43,048 nucleotides of DNA from JBJEFI01 sp051873875 (GTDB taxonomy: Bacteria; Bacillota; Bacilli; Bacillales; Bacillaceae_G): positions 1 to 43,048 of the forward strand of contig JBJEFI010000076.1 in assembly GCA_051873875.1 (NCBI GenBank), read 5' to 3'. Each line of letters starts with the position of its first letter. Position 1 is the stretch's first letter. Positions 32,633-42,098 of this stretch are shown piece by piece. A program made the translations under genes and the position numbers. Under the pieces are notes generated by a model. It saw only the letters and a program-made list of their open reading frames with translations. It made no database searches and was not told the DNA's origin.

Positions 32633-33559
32633 GTGAGAGAGGAACTTAGCGGGTTATTATGGCGGTATGAAATGAAGCACAAGATGGAGAAATATGCGAT
32701 TGAAAGAGGATATGTCCCAATTCAACCTCCGCTATTTCAAGAGTATGAGACATTTCAATGTGAAAATACGAGCTTAACAAAAGAGCAAATGGTTGTTGTA
32801 ATGAATGGTCAACAACAATTGTATGTATTGAGACCTGATATTACGAGCAATATTTTGAAGATGGTGTTGCCACATTATCGTGAAGGAGAAGAAATTAAAT
32901 TATGTTATCAATCAACGGTTTACCGTTCAAAATCATATGGAATTAAAGAACTGCCTCAGTTTGGAATTGAATATTTAGGGGATACGAATGGAACAAGTGA
33001 ACGAGAAGTATTGGAAATGGCTGTTGATTTGCTAAAAGATGTTCCATTTTTAATTGAAGTCAGTCATTGTGGTTTCTTAAATGGTTTATTTCAAGAATTG
33101 TCACTATCTAATGAAGAGAAAAAACAGTTAAAACGGTTATTATATACAAAAAATCGCGATGAATTATGTTTGATAGGAGAACAACTTCACGTAAATAAAG
33201 AAATACAAGATTTATTTGCTCATTTCTTTACTTTACATGGAACAGTTGGTGAAGTAGTGAACAAAGCATCTCGTTATTTGTTTAATAAAGAGATGGAAGA
33301 AGCAGTTAATAAGTTAGCACAATTAAAAGATATTAGCGAACATGTCATCGTTGATGTATCAATGATAAATGAATTGGATTATTACAATGGCCTTATTTTT
33401 AAAGGGTATCACCAAGGACTTCATAAGGAAGTATTAAGTGGTGGGAGATATGATGTGAAAGGAACACCTTTTGGAAAGGAAATTGGTGCAATTGGCTTTT
33501 CCATTGATACAAACGCATGGATTCGAGTTCGGGAAGGGGAAGCAGTATGGAAGGCTTAA
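32633..33559 (+). CDS. hisZ: ATP phosphoribosyltransferase regulatory subunit
   Basis: 308 residues from a GTG (AAAGGGGAGCGATGAT upstream). It is a histidyl-tRNA synthetase-like class II core: RYEMKHKMEKYAIERGYVPIQPPLFQEYE, LRPDITSNILKM, CYQSTVYR, PQFGIEYLG and SGGRYD near the end. It lacks catalytic function as a synthetase and partners with short HisG for feedback control. It is shorter than the ~390-residue B. subtilis protein. First gene of the operon; its end overlaps hisG by 13 bases. Confidence 0.9.
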   Translation: MREELSGLLWRYEMKHKMEKYAIERGYVPIQPPLFQEYETFQCENTSLTKEQMVVVMNGQQQLYVLRPDITSNILKMVLPHYREGEEIKLCYQSTVYRSKSYGIKELPQFGIEYLGDTNGTSEREVLEMAVDLLKDVPFLIEVSHCGFLNGLFQELSLSNEEKKQLKRLLYTKNRDELCLIGEQLHVNKEIQDLFAHFFTLHGTVGEVVNKASRYLFNKEMEEAVNKLAQLKDISEHVIVDVSMINELDYYNGLIFKGYHQGLHKEVLSGGRYDVKGTPFGKEIGAIGFSIDTNAWIRVREGEAVWKA

Positions 33560-34194
33560 CGATTGCCATTGCAAAAGGAAGATTAGAAGGGGAAATGCTT
33601 ACACGTTTAAAAGAAGTAGGACTTGGTGAATGGATTGAACCTAAATCTCGAAAGCTTATTTTTGAAGATAAAGAAAATAAGTTGACTTATATTTTTGTTA
33701 AACCAGTTGACGTTGTTACCTATGTACAAAAAGGTGTTGCGGATATAGGAATTGTCGGTAAGGACGTTATTTTGGAACAAAAGGGAGATGTATATGAGTT
33801 ACTAGATTTAGGGTTTGGAAAGTGTACATTTGCCATTGCTGGATTTCCAAATACGACAATCTATGAATCTCAAAAAGTACTTCGTGTTGCAACGAAGTAT
33901 CCAACTATTGCCTATAGCTATTTTGGTGATCGTCAAAATATCGAAGTGATTTATTTAAATGGTTCAGTAGAATTAGCGCCCCTGATGGGATTGGCTGATG
34001 TGATTGTGGATTTAGTAGAAACGGGAAATACACTTAAAGCAAATGGATTAGTCGTTTTAGAGGAAATGTTTGAAATTAGCGCCAAAGTTATTTGTAATCG
34101 AGTAAGCTATCGTTTTCATAATGAAAAAATCAATGGATTTTTACAAGATATTAAAGGGGGGCGCACATATGCTACGAATATTAAAGACAAATAA
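33547..34194 (+). CDS. hisG: ATP phosphoribosyltransferase, short form
   Basis: 215 residues from the ATG at 33547 (GGGGAAGCAGT upstream). Short-form HisG lacking the C-terminal regulatory domain, hence the need for HisZ. Visible: TIAIAKGRLEGEML, VADIGIVGKDVILE and the phosphate loop DVIVDLVETGNTLKANGL. Catalyses the first step, ATP plus PRPP to phosphoribosyl-ATP. Overlaps both neighbours. Confidence 0.95.
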   Translation: MEGLTIAIAKGRLEGEMLTRLKEVGLGEWIEPKSRKLIFEDKENKLTYIFVKPVDVVTYVQKGVADIGIVGKDVILEQKGDVYELLDLGFGKCTFAIAGFPNTTIYESQKVLRVATKYPTIAYSYFGDRQNIEVIYLNGSVELAPLMGLADVIVDLVETGNTLKANGLVVLEEMFEISAKVICNRVSYRFHNEKINGFLQDIKGGRTYATNIKDK

Positions 34195-35458
34195 ACGGGA
34201 TGAAATCTTAACTAAAATTATTCACCGTGGCGTATTACCAACAAAAGAAGTAGAAAAAACAGTTCGAGAAATTATTGAACACGTCAAAGAAGCAGGAAAT
34301 GAAGCAGTCTTCCAATATACGAAACAATTTGATGGTGTTGCAGTTGAAAATACGCTTGTAACGGAACAAGAATATGAACAAGCATTTGCCAATACGTCTC
34401 CACAATTGATGGAAGCATTGAAGGGGGCAAAGGCGAATATTGAGGCGTATCATCAAAATCAATATCAACAAGGGTTTACCCTAGATAAAGAAGATAGTGT
34501 ATTACGACAACTTATTACTCCAATTGAACGAGTTGGCGTCTATGTTCCTGGTGGCAAAGCTGCTTATCCATCTACTGTATTAATGAATGTCATTCCGGCT
34601 GTTATTGCAGGAGTACGAGAAATTATTATGATTACACCACCAAATAAAGATGGAAAAATAAAAGATTCGATTTTGGTAGCTGCCAAATTAGCCGGCGTAA
34701 CGAGTGTGTATAAAATGGGTGGAGCACAAGGTATTGCAGCCTTAGCCTATGGAACAGAAACGATTCATCATGTGGATAAAATTGTTGGACCTGGAAACAT
34801 GTATGTGGCAATGGCGAAAAAGCTTGTGTCAGGTGATGTTGGAATTGATATGATTGCTGGTCCAACGGAAGTCGTTATTATTGCCGACGATACAGCTAAC
34901 CCAATCTATGTGGCCGCTGATTTATTGGCACAAGCTGAGCATGATGAAATGGCGTCAAGTGTCGTTGTCACAGATAGCAGTTTATTAGCAGAAAAGATTG
35001 TAGTAGAAGTAGAACGATTGTTATCAGAAATGCCGAGAAAAGACATTATCGAAAAGGCCTTAGAAAATTATGGGGCAGTTATTGTTACAAATGATTTAGA
35101 AGAAGCGTTGCTTGTTGTGAATCAAATGGCACCAGAGCATGTGGAAATTATGACCCGTGACCCATTTAAAGTGTATCCACGTATCAAACATGCTGGAGCT
35201 ATTTTCTTAGGAGACTATACACCAGAATCAGTTGGAGATTATTATGCGGGAACAAATCATACATTACCAACAAATCGAACAGCACGTTTTTCATCACCGT
35301 TAAATGTAAATGATTTTCAAAAGAAAACATCCGTCGTCTATTATTCAAAAGAAGCTTTACAGAAAGCACGTGCTCATATTGAACAATTAGCACAGGAAGA
35401 AGAATTATATGCACACGGACATGCAGTAAGTGTTCGGTTTAAGGGGGATGAGAAATGA
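34169..35458 (+). CDS. hisD: Histidinol dehydrogenase
   Basis: 429 residues from the ATG at 34169 (AAAGGGGGG upstream), overlapping hisG by 26 bases. Zinc NAD enzyme features: VPGGKAAYPSTVLMN, GPGNMYVAMAK, DMIAGPTEVVIIAD, LLAQAEHDEMA, and the catalytic E-H in APEHVEI. Catalyses the last two oxidations to histidine. Confidence 0.95.
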   Translation: MLRILKTNKRDEILTKIIHRGVLPTKEVEKTVREIIEHVKEAGNEAVFQYTKQFDGVAVENTLVTEQEYEQAFANTSPQLMEALKGAKANIEAYHQNQYQQGFTLDKEDSVLRQLITPIERVGVYVPGGKAAYPSTVLMNVIPAVIAGVREIIMITPPNKDGKIKDSILVAAKLAGVTSVYKMGGAQGIAALAYGTETIHHVDKIVGPGNMYVAMAKKLVSGDVGIDMIAGPTEVVIIADDTANPIYVAADLLAQAEHDEMASSVVVTDSSLLAEKIVVEVERLLSEMPRKDIIEKALENYGAVIVTNDLEEALLVVNQMAPEHVEIMTRDPFKVYPRIKHAGAIFLGDYTPESVGDYYAGTNHTLPTNRTARFSSPLNVNDFQKKTSVVYYSKEALQKARAHIEQLAQEEELYAHGHAVSVRFKGDEK

Positions 35459-36033
35459 GAACAGCTAGTATAAATCGAAAAACAAGAGAGACAGATATTT
35501 ATGCCGAAATCAATTTAGATGGAAATGGAATTGCTGATATTGAAACAGGAATTGGCTTTTTGGATCATATGTTAACACTTTTTACCTTCCATAGTGGTTT
35601 TGATGTTCTCGTTCGATGTGAAGGAGATTTAGAAGTAGATGATCATCATACAGTAGAGGATGTAGCGATTGTGTTAGGTCAAACACTTTCAAGGGCACTT
35701 GGAGAGAAAATGGGTATTCATCGTTATGGTTTTTCTTACATTCCAATGGATGAAACATTAGCTCGAGTCGTTGTCGATTTAAGTGGGCGCCCCGCCTTTA
35801 TTTATGATGCAAAAGTAGAACGGGAGCGTGTCGGCTCCATGGATACACAAAATGTAAAAGAATTTTTTAAATCCTTCGCCAATGAAGCCAAAATGAATTT
35901 GCATATGGAAGTGTTATATGGTGATAACGATCATCATAAAGTAGAAGCGCTTTTTAAAGCATGGGGACGGGCCTTAAAGGCAGCGGTAGAAATTGTTTCA
36001 GATACGATACCATCGACGAAGGGGATATTGTAA
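35455..36033 (+). CDS. hisB: Imidazoleglycerol-phosphate dehydratase
   Basis: 192 residues, start overlapping hisD stop as ATGA. Manganese-binding motifs: GFLDHML (residues 34-40), DDHHTVED (62-69) and DHHKVEALFKAWGRAL near 157. Single-function HisB without the phosphatase domain, consistent with the separate hisJ. Confidence 0.95.
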   Translation: MRTASINRKTRETDIYAEINLDGNGIADIETGIGFLDHMLTLFTFHSGFDVLVRCEGDLEVDDHHTVEDVAIVLGQTLSRALGEKMGIHRYGFSYIPMDETLARVVVDLSGRPAFIYDAKVERERVGSMDTQNVKEFFKSFANEAKMNLHMEVLYGDNDHHKVEALFKAWGRALKAAVEIVSDTIPSTKGIL

Positions 36034-36657
36034 ATGCATGTAATTGTTGATTATGGGTTAGGGAACTTGAATTCATTAACACGGGCTTGTGAACAAATTG
36101 GCTACGATGTTATCGTCAGTGGTCGTCATGAAGATATTGAAAAAGCAGATTCTATTATACTTCCTGGTGTCGGTGCCTTTGGTGATGCCATGAAGGCGTT
36201 AAAGGAACAGAAATTAGAGGCATTATTAATCCAACGAGCAAAAGAAGGTGTTCCCTTTTTAGGAATTTGTTTAGGAATGCAACTGTTATTTGAAAGTAGT
36301 GAAGAAGATGGATTTCATCAAGGGCTGGGTTTACTTAAAGGACATGTAAAGCGCATTCCTACTATTGTCAAAGTTCCTCATATGGGTTGGAATGGATTAG
36401 ATATCGTTAGAGAAGAGAAAGTTGTAGCAGATATACAAGCGGATGAATATGTGTACTATGTTCATTCTTATTACGCAGATTGTCCAAAGGAATTAATTGT
36501 TGGAAGTAGTGAGTATGGAGTAACAGTTCCAGGTATCGTTCAACAAGGAAATGTGTATGGGATGCAATTTCATCCAGAAAAAAGTAGTGATGTAGGACTA
36601 CGATTATTAAAGGCGTATAAGGAGGCTGTTGTGTATGATTCTATTTCCAGCAATTGA
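36034..36657 (+). CDS. hisH: Imidazole glycerol phosphate synthase, glutaminase subunit
   Basis: 207 residues, starting directly after the hisB stop. Class I glutaminase triad: C79 in FLGICLGMQLLF, H180 and E182 in MQFHPEKSS. Supplies ammonia to HisF. Confidence 0.95.
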   Translation: MHVIVDYGLGNLNSLTRACEQIGYDVIVSGRHEDIEKADSIILPGVGAFGDAMKALKEQKLEALLIQRAKEGVPFLGICLGMQLLFESSEEDGFHQGLGLLKGHVKRIPTIVKVPHMGWNGLDIVREEKVVADIQADEYVYYVHSYYADCPKELIVGSSEYGVTVPGIVQQGNVYGMQFHPEKSSDVGLRLLKAYKEAVVYDSISSN

Positions 36658-37366
36658 TATTAAAGGTGGGAAGTGTGTTCGATTAGTACAAGGGGATTTT
36701 GACAAAGTAAATGTGTATGATGAAGATCCTGTTCAAGTAGCCAAAAAATTTAAAGAAAGCGGCACAGATGTCGTGCATGTCGTTGATTTAGATGGGGCAT
36801 TAGAAGGAGATGGGAGAAACAAAGCTGTTATTGAAGCAATCATAAAGGAAACAGGCTTACGTGTTCAAGTTGGTGGAGGTATTCGCGATCTAAAGGCGAT
36901 GGATGAATGGATTTCTCGTGGGGTATGGCGTGTTATTTTAGGAACGGTTGCCATTGAAAATCCTCAACTTGTAAAAGAGGCTGTTGAGAAATATGGAGAT
37001 AAAGTCGTTGTAAGTGTCGATGCGAAAAATGGCAAAGTGGCTACCCAAGGATGGACGAATATAAGTGAAATTTGTAGCTTTGAATTTTGTGAGCAATTAG
37101 AAAAAATGGGAGTAAAAACAGTTGTGTATACGGATATTTCGAAAGATGGCATGTTAGTTGGACCAAACTTTGAATCTTATCAAGAAATTCAACGTCGAAC
37201 ATCTTTAGACGTGATTGCCTCTGGTGGAGTAAGTTCACTGGCAGATTTACGTTGTTTACAAGAAATGAATTTATACGGGGCAATAAGTGGCAAAGCCTTA
37301 TACGAAAATCGATTTACATTAGAGGAGGGATTACGTTGCTTGCAAGACGAATCATTCCTTGTTTAG
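36635..37366 (+). CDS. hisA: ProFAR isomerase
   Basis: 243 residues from the ATG at 36635 (AAGGAGG nine bases upstream), overlapping hisH by 23 bases. (Beta-alpha)8 barrel with catalytic D8 (LFPAIDIKGG) and a second Asp in VVSVDAKNG; phosphate sites VGGGIRD and ASGGVSS. Confidence 0.95.
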   Translation: MILFPAIDIKGGKCVRLVQGDFDKVNVYDEDPVQVAKKFKESGTDVVHVVDLDGALEGDGRNKAVIEAIIKETGLRVQVGGGIRDLKAMDEWISRGVWRVILGTVAIENPQLVKEAVEKYGDKVVVSVDAKNGKVATQGWTNISEICSFEFCEQLEKMGVKTVVYTDISKDGMLVGPNFESYQEIQRRTSLDVIASGGVSSLADLRCLQEMNLYGAISGKALYENRFTLEEGLRCLQDESFLV

Positions 37367-38094
37367 ATGTTCGAAATGGTCGTGTCGTAAAAGGAAAACA
37401 ATTTACAAATATTGTGGATGTGGATACGCCAGAAGCGTTAGGGAAATTTTATAGTGACAATGGGGCAGATGAATTAGTATTTTATGATATTACGGCTTCT
37501 AATGAAGAACGAGATATTTCATTAAATTTCGTCTCTCGTGTTGCCAAAGAACTACGTATTCCATTTTGTGTTGGTGGGGGTATTCGAACGGTTGATGATT
37601 TCACTTCTGTATTGCGCCGAGGAGCAGATAAAGTATCCATCAATTCAGCAGCAGTTTTAAATCCAACACTTATTCAAGAGAGTGCGAAAAAATTCGGAAG
37701 CCAATGTGTGGTGTTATCAATGGATGTAAAGCGTAGCGTAGATGGTACATATCGTGTCTACATAAACGGTGGACGAACAGAAACAGAATTAGATGCAATT
37801 GAATGGGCAAAGCAAGGTGTCAAACTTGGAGCAGGAGAAATTGTTGTGAATAGTATCGATGAAGATGGAATGAAAAAAGGCTATGATGTGGAACTGTTAA
37901 AAAAAATAACAGATGCCGTTAATGTACCTGTCATTGCCTCAGGTGGGGCAGGACAATTAGATCATTTTTATGATGCGATTGAAAATGCTAATGTAGACGG
38001 TGTTTTAGCAGCTTCTGTGTTTCATTTTAATGAAATTCTAATTCAAACATTAAAACAATATTTAGCTGAAAAAGGAGTGAGTATCCGATTATGA
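37336..38094 (+). CDS. hisF: Imidazole glycerol phosphate synthase, cyclase subunit
   Basis: 252 residues starting at a TTG (37336) inside the hisA 3' end; GAGGAGGG lies seven bases upstream and the protein then begins MLARRIIPCLD as in other HisF. Catalytic D11 and the second Asp in VVLSMDVKR; CVGGGIRT and ASGGAGQ bind phosphate. The longer frame to 37252 is only hisA in another frame. Confidence 0.94.
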   Translation: MLARRIIPCLDVRNGRVVKGKQFTNIVDVDTPEALGKFYSDNGADELVFYDITASNEERDISLNFVSRVAKELRIPFCVGGGIRTVDDFTSVLRRGADKVSINSAAVLNPTLIQESAKKFGSQCVVLSMDVKRSVDGTYRVYINGGRTETELDAIEWAKQGVKLGAGEIVVNSIDEDGMKKGYDVELLKKITDAVNVPVIASGGAGQLDHFYDAIENANVDGVLAASVFHFNEILIQTLKQYLAEKGVSIRL

Positions 38095-38702
38095 TTAACA
38101 TAGCGGAAGTAACATTTAATGAAGAGGGACTTGTACCAGTAGTTGTGCAAGATGATATAACAAAAGATGTATTAATGCTTGCTTATATGAACAAAGAAGC
38201 ATTGCTTTTAACAATAGAAACTGGTTATGCAACCTACTATAGTAGAAGTCGTCAGCAGCTTTGGAAAAAAGGAGAAACATCAGGCAATACACAGCTTGTG
38301 AAGAAAATGTATTACGATTGTGATCGAGATACAATTTTATTAATGGTCCAACAAAATGGTGTTGCTTGTCATAATGGCACATGGTCTTGTTTTGAAGGAA
38401 TGCCAAGCAATGAAGATGTATTGGCTCAATTATATGATGTGATTGAAAAACGTAAACAACAGCCGAAAGAAGGCTCTTACACAACATATTTATTTGAAAA
38501 AGGTATTGATAAGATTTTGAAAAAAGTAGGCGAAGAAACGAGTGAGGTCATTATTGGGGCCAAAAATGAAGGAACAGAAGAATTAATTTATGAAATTAGT
38601 GACTTAGTGTACCACACTCTCGTTTTAATGGTTGAAAAAGGGGTAACAGTAGAAGAAATTAAAGAACAATTAGCGAAACGTCGCGAGAAGGTGAAAGCGT
38701 GA
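38091..38702 (+). CDS. hisI: Bifunctional PR-AMP cyclohydrolase / PR-ATP pyrophosphatase
   Basis: 203 residues, ATGA overlap with hisF. HisI domain residues ~10-105 (MLAYMNKEALLLTIETG, SRSRQQLWKKGETSGNTQ, YDCDRDTILLMVQQNGVACH). HisE domain ~115-203 (YLFEKGIDKILKKVGEETSE, EISDLVYHTLVLM). Fused HisIE carries out steps two and three. Confidence 0.95.
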   Translation: MINIAEVTFNEEGLVPVVVQDDITKDVLMLAYMNKEALLLTIETGYATYYSRSRQQLWKKGETSGNTQLVKKMYYDCDRDTILLMVQQNGVACHNGTWSCFEGMPSNEDVLAQLYDVIEKRKQQPKEGSYTTYLFEKGIDKILKKVGEETSEVIIGAKNEGTEELIYEISDLVYHTLVLMVEKGVTVEEIKEQLAKRREKVKA

Positions 38703-39526
38703 AAAAAATAGATGCTCATACACATACTCACTATTGTCCACATGGCAGTGGCGATCATGTAGAAGATATGATTCACCGAGCAGTAGAACTAGGCTTTGAT
38801 GAATACCATATTACGGAGCATCCTCCATTGCCAACTTCTTTTACGGAACAACTTGTTCCAAAGGAAGCAATTGAGACGTTAACAATGAATGAACAGCAAA
38901 CCGAAGACTATATAAGAGAAATGCTGTTATTAAAAGAAAAATATCGCCATGTCATCACACTCAAAGTCGGCTTTGAAATGGATTATTTACCAGAGCATAC
39001 GGAGTGGACGAAGCAATTTTTAAATGAATATGGAAAATATTGTGATACAGGACTGCTATCTGTTCACTTTATGAAAGGAAATGGTGGCTGGCGTTGTGTC
39101 GATTATAAGGCCGAAGATACGAAGGAAGGGTTAGTCGATTATTACGGGAGCGTTGAAAACTTCCAATTAGCATATTATGATTACGTTCAGCAATCCGTTT
39201 TAGCAGATTTAGGTCCATATAAGCCTACTCGTATTGGTCATATGACATTATGCAATAAGTTTCAAAATTACTTACACATTCAACAAAATGAATTAGTCGA
39301 TAAAAAAATAGAAGAAACGTTAATCGTTGTTCGCGATAACGGTTACACCCTTGATTTAAATACAGCTGGCTTATTTAAGCCTTATTGCCAACAAACATAT
39401 CCAACTACCTCTGTTATTCAAAAAGCAACAGCGCTTCGTATTCCATTTTTATATGGCTCAGATTCCCATGGTGTGAAGGATGTGGGGAGAGGGTATGAAT
39501 CAATAGTGGATTATTTGACTAAATAG
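38699..39526 (+). CDS. hisJ: Histidinol-phosphatase, PHP type
   Basis: 275 residues from a GTG that overlaps the hisI stop as GTGA (GAGAAGGTG upstream). PHP metal motifs DAHTHTHYCPHG, TEHPPLP, GFEMDYLP, SVHFMKG and the closing GSDSHG. Removes phosphate from histidinol phosphate. Last gene of the operon. Confidence 0.94.
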   Translation: MKKIDAHTHTHYCPHGSGDHVEDMIHRAVELGFDEYHITEHPPLPTSFTEQLVPKEAIETLTMNEQQTEDYIREMLLLKEKYRHVITLKVGFEMDYLPEHTEWTKQFLNEYGKYCDTGLLSVHFMKGNGGWRCVDYKAEDTKEGLVDYYGSVENFQLAYYDYVQQSVLADLGPYKPTRIGHMTLCNKFQNYLHIQQNELVDKKIEETLIVVRDNGYTLDLNTAGLFKPYCQQTYPTTSVIQKATALRIPFLYGSDSHGVKDVGRGYESIVDYLTK

Positions 39527-39530
39527 GAAG

Positions 39531-39566
39531 AAAACATCTCAGCAATCGTGCGGGGATGTTTTTTTC
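39531..39566 (+). terminator. Intrinsic terminator of the his operon
   Basis: AAAACATC pairs with GATGTTTT, T-run after. Confidence 0.75.
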
Positions 39567-39626
39567 ATTAATAACGAAAGGAATATGAACAAAAACGTAT
39601 AATAGTATCACATAAGGGGGGAGGAT

Positions 39627-40529
39627 ATGAGAACATTTTTAGGAATTGATATAGGTGGAACGGAAACAAAGTATGGTGTTTATGATGAAAGTGGGACGGA
39701 ATTACAAGCAGGTAAAATTGTTACGATGAGAGCGGATTTAGAGCTGTTTGTTGATAGTATTGGAAAGATTATTACAGAGCATCAGGATGTATGTGGAATT
39801 GGAGTAAGTGTGCCTGGATTTATTGATGTACATAGTGGATTAATTATTAATGGTGGGGCAATTCGCGTATTAGACGGGCACAATTTAAGGAAATTATTGA
39901 GGCCTTATACAACGTTACAAATGGAGTTTGAAAATGATGCTAATTGTGTGGTACTTGCAGAAAAATGGCTTGGAAATGGACAAAACTATGAAAACTTTCT
40001 TGCAGTAACAATAGGAACTGGCATTGGTGGAGGAATTATGATTCACAATCAACTGTACCGAGGGAGTCGTTTTATGGCAGGGGAATTTGGCTATATGTTT
40101 GTTAATGGAGTAGGGGCGAGAAAGGCTAGGGATGTAGAATTGAACGAACTTGCCTCGACTCGAATACTAGTAGCACAAGCAGAACAATTGTTAAATGTGG
40201 AGCCAGGAATGATAAATGGGAAGATTCTTTTTCATAAACTTGAACAAGGAAACGAACAATTGATGGGGCTATATGAACAATGGATTCACTATTTAGCATT
40301 AGGAATGTACAATCTAATTTATTGTTTTAATCCACAAGCAATTTTAATTGGAGGGGGCATAAGTGCCCAACCAAGGGTTTTAAAAGATATAAAGACAGCT
40401 ATAGAAAAAATAAATCCATTAGCATTACACACAACAATTTTAGGAAACTGTAAATTTGGAAATGACGCTGGGAAAATTGGTGCAATTTATCATTATATCC
40501 AACAGGAAAAACAAAAGATAGGTAAATGA
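39627..40529 (+). CDS. ROK-family protein lacking the zinc motif
   Basis: 300 residues. Actin-fold ATP loop GIDIGGTETKYGVYD, catalytic Asp in FENDANCVVLAE, GTGIGGG phosphate-2 loop and the late ILIGGGIS. The usual ROK GHM-plus-CxCGxxGC zinc element is replaced by GEFGYMFVNGVGARKARDVE, with neither the His nor the cysteines. Probable sugar (N-acetylmannosamine or glucose type) kinase, but substrate is open. AAGGGGGGAGGAT precedes the ATG. No sugar transport or catabolic gene is adjacent. Confidence 0.83.
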   Translation: MRTFLGIDIGGTETKYGVYDESGTELQAGKIVTMRADLELFVDSIGKIITEHQDVCGIGVSVPGFIDVHSGLIINGGAIRVLDGHNLRKLLRPYTTLQMEFENDANCVVLAEKWLGNGQNYENFLAVTIGTGIGGGIMIHNQLYRGSRFMAGEFGYMFVNGVGARKARDVELNELASTRILVAQAEQLLNVEPGMINGKILFHKLEQGNEQLMGLYEQWIHYLALGMYNLIYCFNPQAILIGGGISAQPRVLKDIKTAIEKINPLALHTTILGNCKFGNDAGKIGAIYHYIQQEKQKIGK

Positions 40530-40565
40530 AAAAGCGGAGTCTGAGTATGACTTCGCTTTTTTCAT
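40530..40565. terminator. Bidirectional intrinsic terminator
   Basis: AAAAAGCG-AGTC/GACT-CGCTTTTTT, shared by the ROK gene and the convergent pair. Confidence 0.85.
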
Positions 40566-40571
40566 TTAGAA

Positions 40572-41291
40572 TTATTTTATTCCAGCCTCTTCTTTTGATG
40601 TGGGTAGGATACTTTCTAGTTGAATGTCATCAAAGATGAAGCTTGAATTAAAGTCATAGCTAGAAGGAAAGATATCTTGTTCGTATTTATTAAGATGAAC
40701 AATTTGATAAAAGAAATCTTGTGGAGCTTGTTGTTGAAGTAAAAAGTTTGTAACTGATGGTGTATATGTTGAGCGTGATTTTAAAATTTCTTTCCATTCT
40801 TTAGGGACGGACATAACACCATAGGTTGCATCTGTATAAGCTATTTCTTTCGTTAATTTTATTTCAGGGTAATAAAAAGATTTATTGTCAGTCATAAAAT
40901 AATCACGCTCTGTTTTTAAAACAAGGAGACTTTTAGCGATAGTTGGTTCTTTTGGTACATTCCAAATAACATATTGCTTGGCATCAGATACTTTCCATAT
41001 ATTAAATGGTTCACTTGTATTGATACAAAGCAATTGCCACTTTCCCCATTTCCATTGCCAATAACTGCCTCCATATTGGTTATCGTTAATAAGTAAAGGT
41101 GCAAAGGCGTGTTTTTTACCTAAATATACTACCGTTTGAACGTCAATTTTAGATGATTCAATATCTTTCGCCATTTGTGTTTGTTGTTTGGCTGAGATAA
41201 AGAGTTTAGTAGGTTGTTTGAAAAAAAGATATAAAGTTATAAATAAAGCAACAAGGATTATTATACTAATTCCCCACATCATTTTTTTCAT
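40572..41291 (-). CDS. Hypothetical membrane-anchored protein (second gene of a pair)
   Basis: 239 residues that I do not recognise. One N-terminal membrane helix (GISIIILVALFITLYLFF, residues ~7-24) anchors a mostly beta outer domain rich in aromatics (YGGSYWQWKWGKWQLLCIN, YVIWNVP). Its ATG overlaps the stop of the upstream gene (ATGA), so it is translated together with it. No catalytic motif is seen. Confidence 0.72.
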   Translation of the reverse strand: MKKMMWGISIIILVALFITLYLFFKQPTKLFISAKQQTQMAKDIESSKIDVQTVVYLGKKHAFAPLLINDNQYGGSYWQWKWGKWQLLCINTSEPFNIWKVSDAKQYVIWNVPKEPTIAKSLLVLKTERDYFMTDNKSFYYPEIKLTKEIAYTDATYGVMSVPKEWKEILKSRSTYTPSVTNFLLQQQAPQDFFYQIVHLNKYEQDIFPSSYDFNSSFIFDDIQLESILPTSKEEAGIK

Positions 41292-41986
41292 TGACTTACA
41301 CCTTCTTTTAAAATAGATGTTTGGAACTGAAAATAGTGCTGGTGATTATTTTTCGTTATAAGCAATCCTTTTCCATCATACTGAATAAAGATTTGTGGAG
41401 GGGGATTTCCACTTCCAAAAGGAGAGGTAGTTTCCATTAACATATATGGAAATGATTCAGAAGGATGTCCGTTGCTAAAATTATTATAGTACCACTCAAT
41501 TGATAGTGAATGGTTTACTTTAGCCGTGGAAAGTTGTTTGTTTAGGGAATCTTTGTCTAGTGTTTGTATGTTGCTGTCTTCAGATGAGAGTATGACATAG
41601 GCACTATCCGTTGTTGAAATATAGCTAGAAAGTTCATTGGTTGGATAAAGCAAATGACCTAGAGGAATCGTTAATAACCCAATAAAACTAAAAAGAAATG
41701 CATTGAGAAATCCTAACCAAGCAAAAGGACGATATGTATTCCAACGCTTACGTGGGCGCAATAAAAAATAAACAATCCAAACACCAAGCGGGAGGAGAGG
41801 GAGCTGAAATGGCATTTCTTTTACGTTGAAGTTGAATGAAAAGGAAAACATTCCTACATAACAAATAAGTAATGCCCAATACCATTTAGGTTTAGTGGAT
41901 TGTCTCTTGAATGTAAAAAGAAACAGGCATAATAATATACCAGTGCTTAAAACGAAAGTAATCCATGTTGGTAAATAAATATTCAT
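41288..41986 (-). CDS. Hypothetical membrane protein (first gene of a pair)
   Basis: 232 residues that I do not recognise. Four hydrophobic segments lie in the first ~115 residues (FVLSTGILLCLFLFTF, WALLICYVGMFSFSF, PLGVWIVYFLL, FLNAFLFSFIGLLTIPLGHLL). A polar ~115-residue C-terminal domain follows. GGAGG stands six bases before the ATG. Being paired with another single-helix protein of unknown type suggests a two-part membrane complex, but nothing shows its job. Confidence 0.72.
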   Translation of the reverse strand: MNIYLPTWITFVLSTGILLCLFLFTFKRQSTKPKWYWALLICYVGMFSFSFNFNVKEMPFQLPLLPLGVWIVYFLLRPRKRWNTYRPFAWLGFLNAFLFSFIGLLTIPLGHLLYPTNELSSYISTTDSAYVILSSEDSNIQTLDKDSLNKQLSTAKVNHSLSIEWYYNNFSNGHPSESFPYMLMETTSPFGSGNPPPQIFIQYDGKGLLITKNNHQHYFQFQTSILKEGVSQ

Positions 41987-42098
41987 AGCGGACCTCCAAT
42001 TAGTAACCTTCTTTTTTCTATCATACTGTATCTATTTCGATAGACGCTAGCTAAAAATTATCAGAATTGTTATACTTTTTGTAGAGAGGAGAGAGAAA

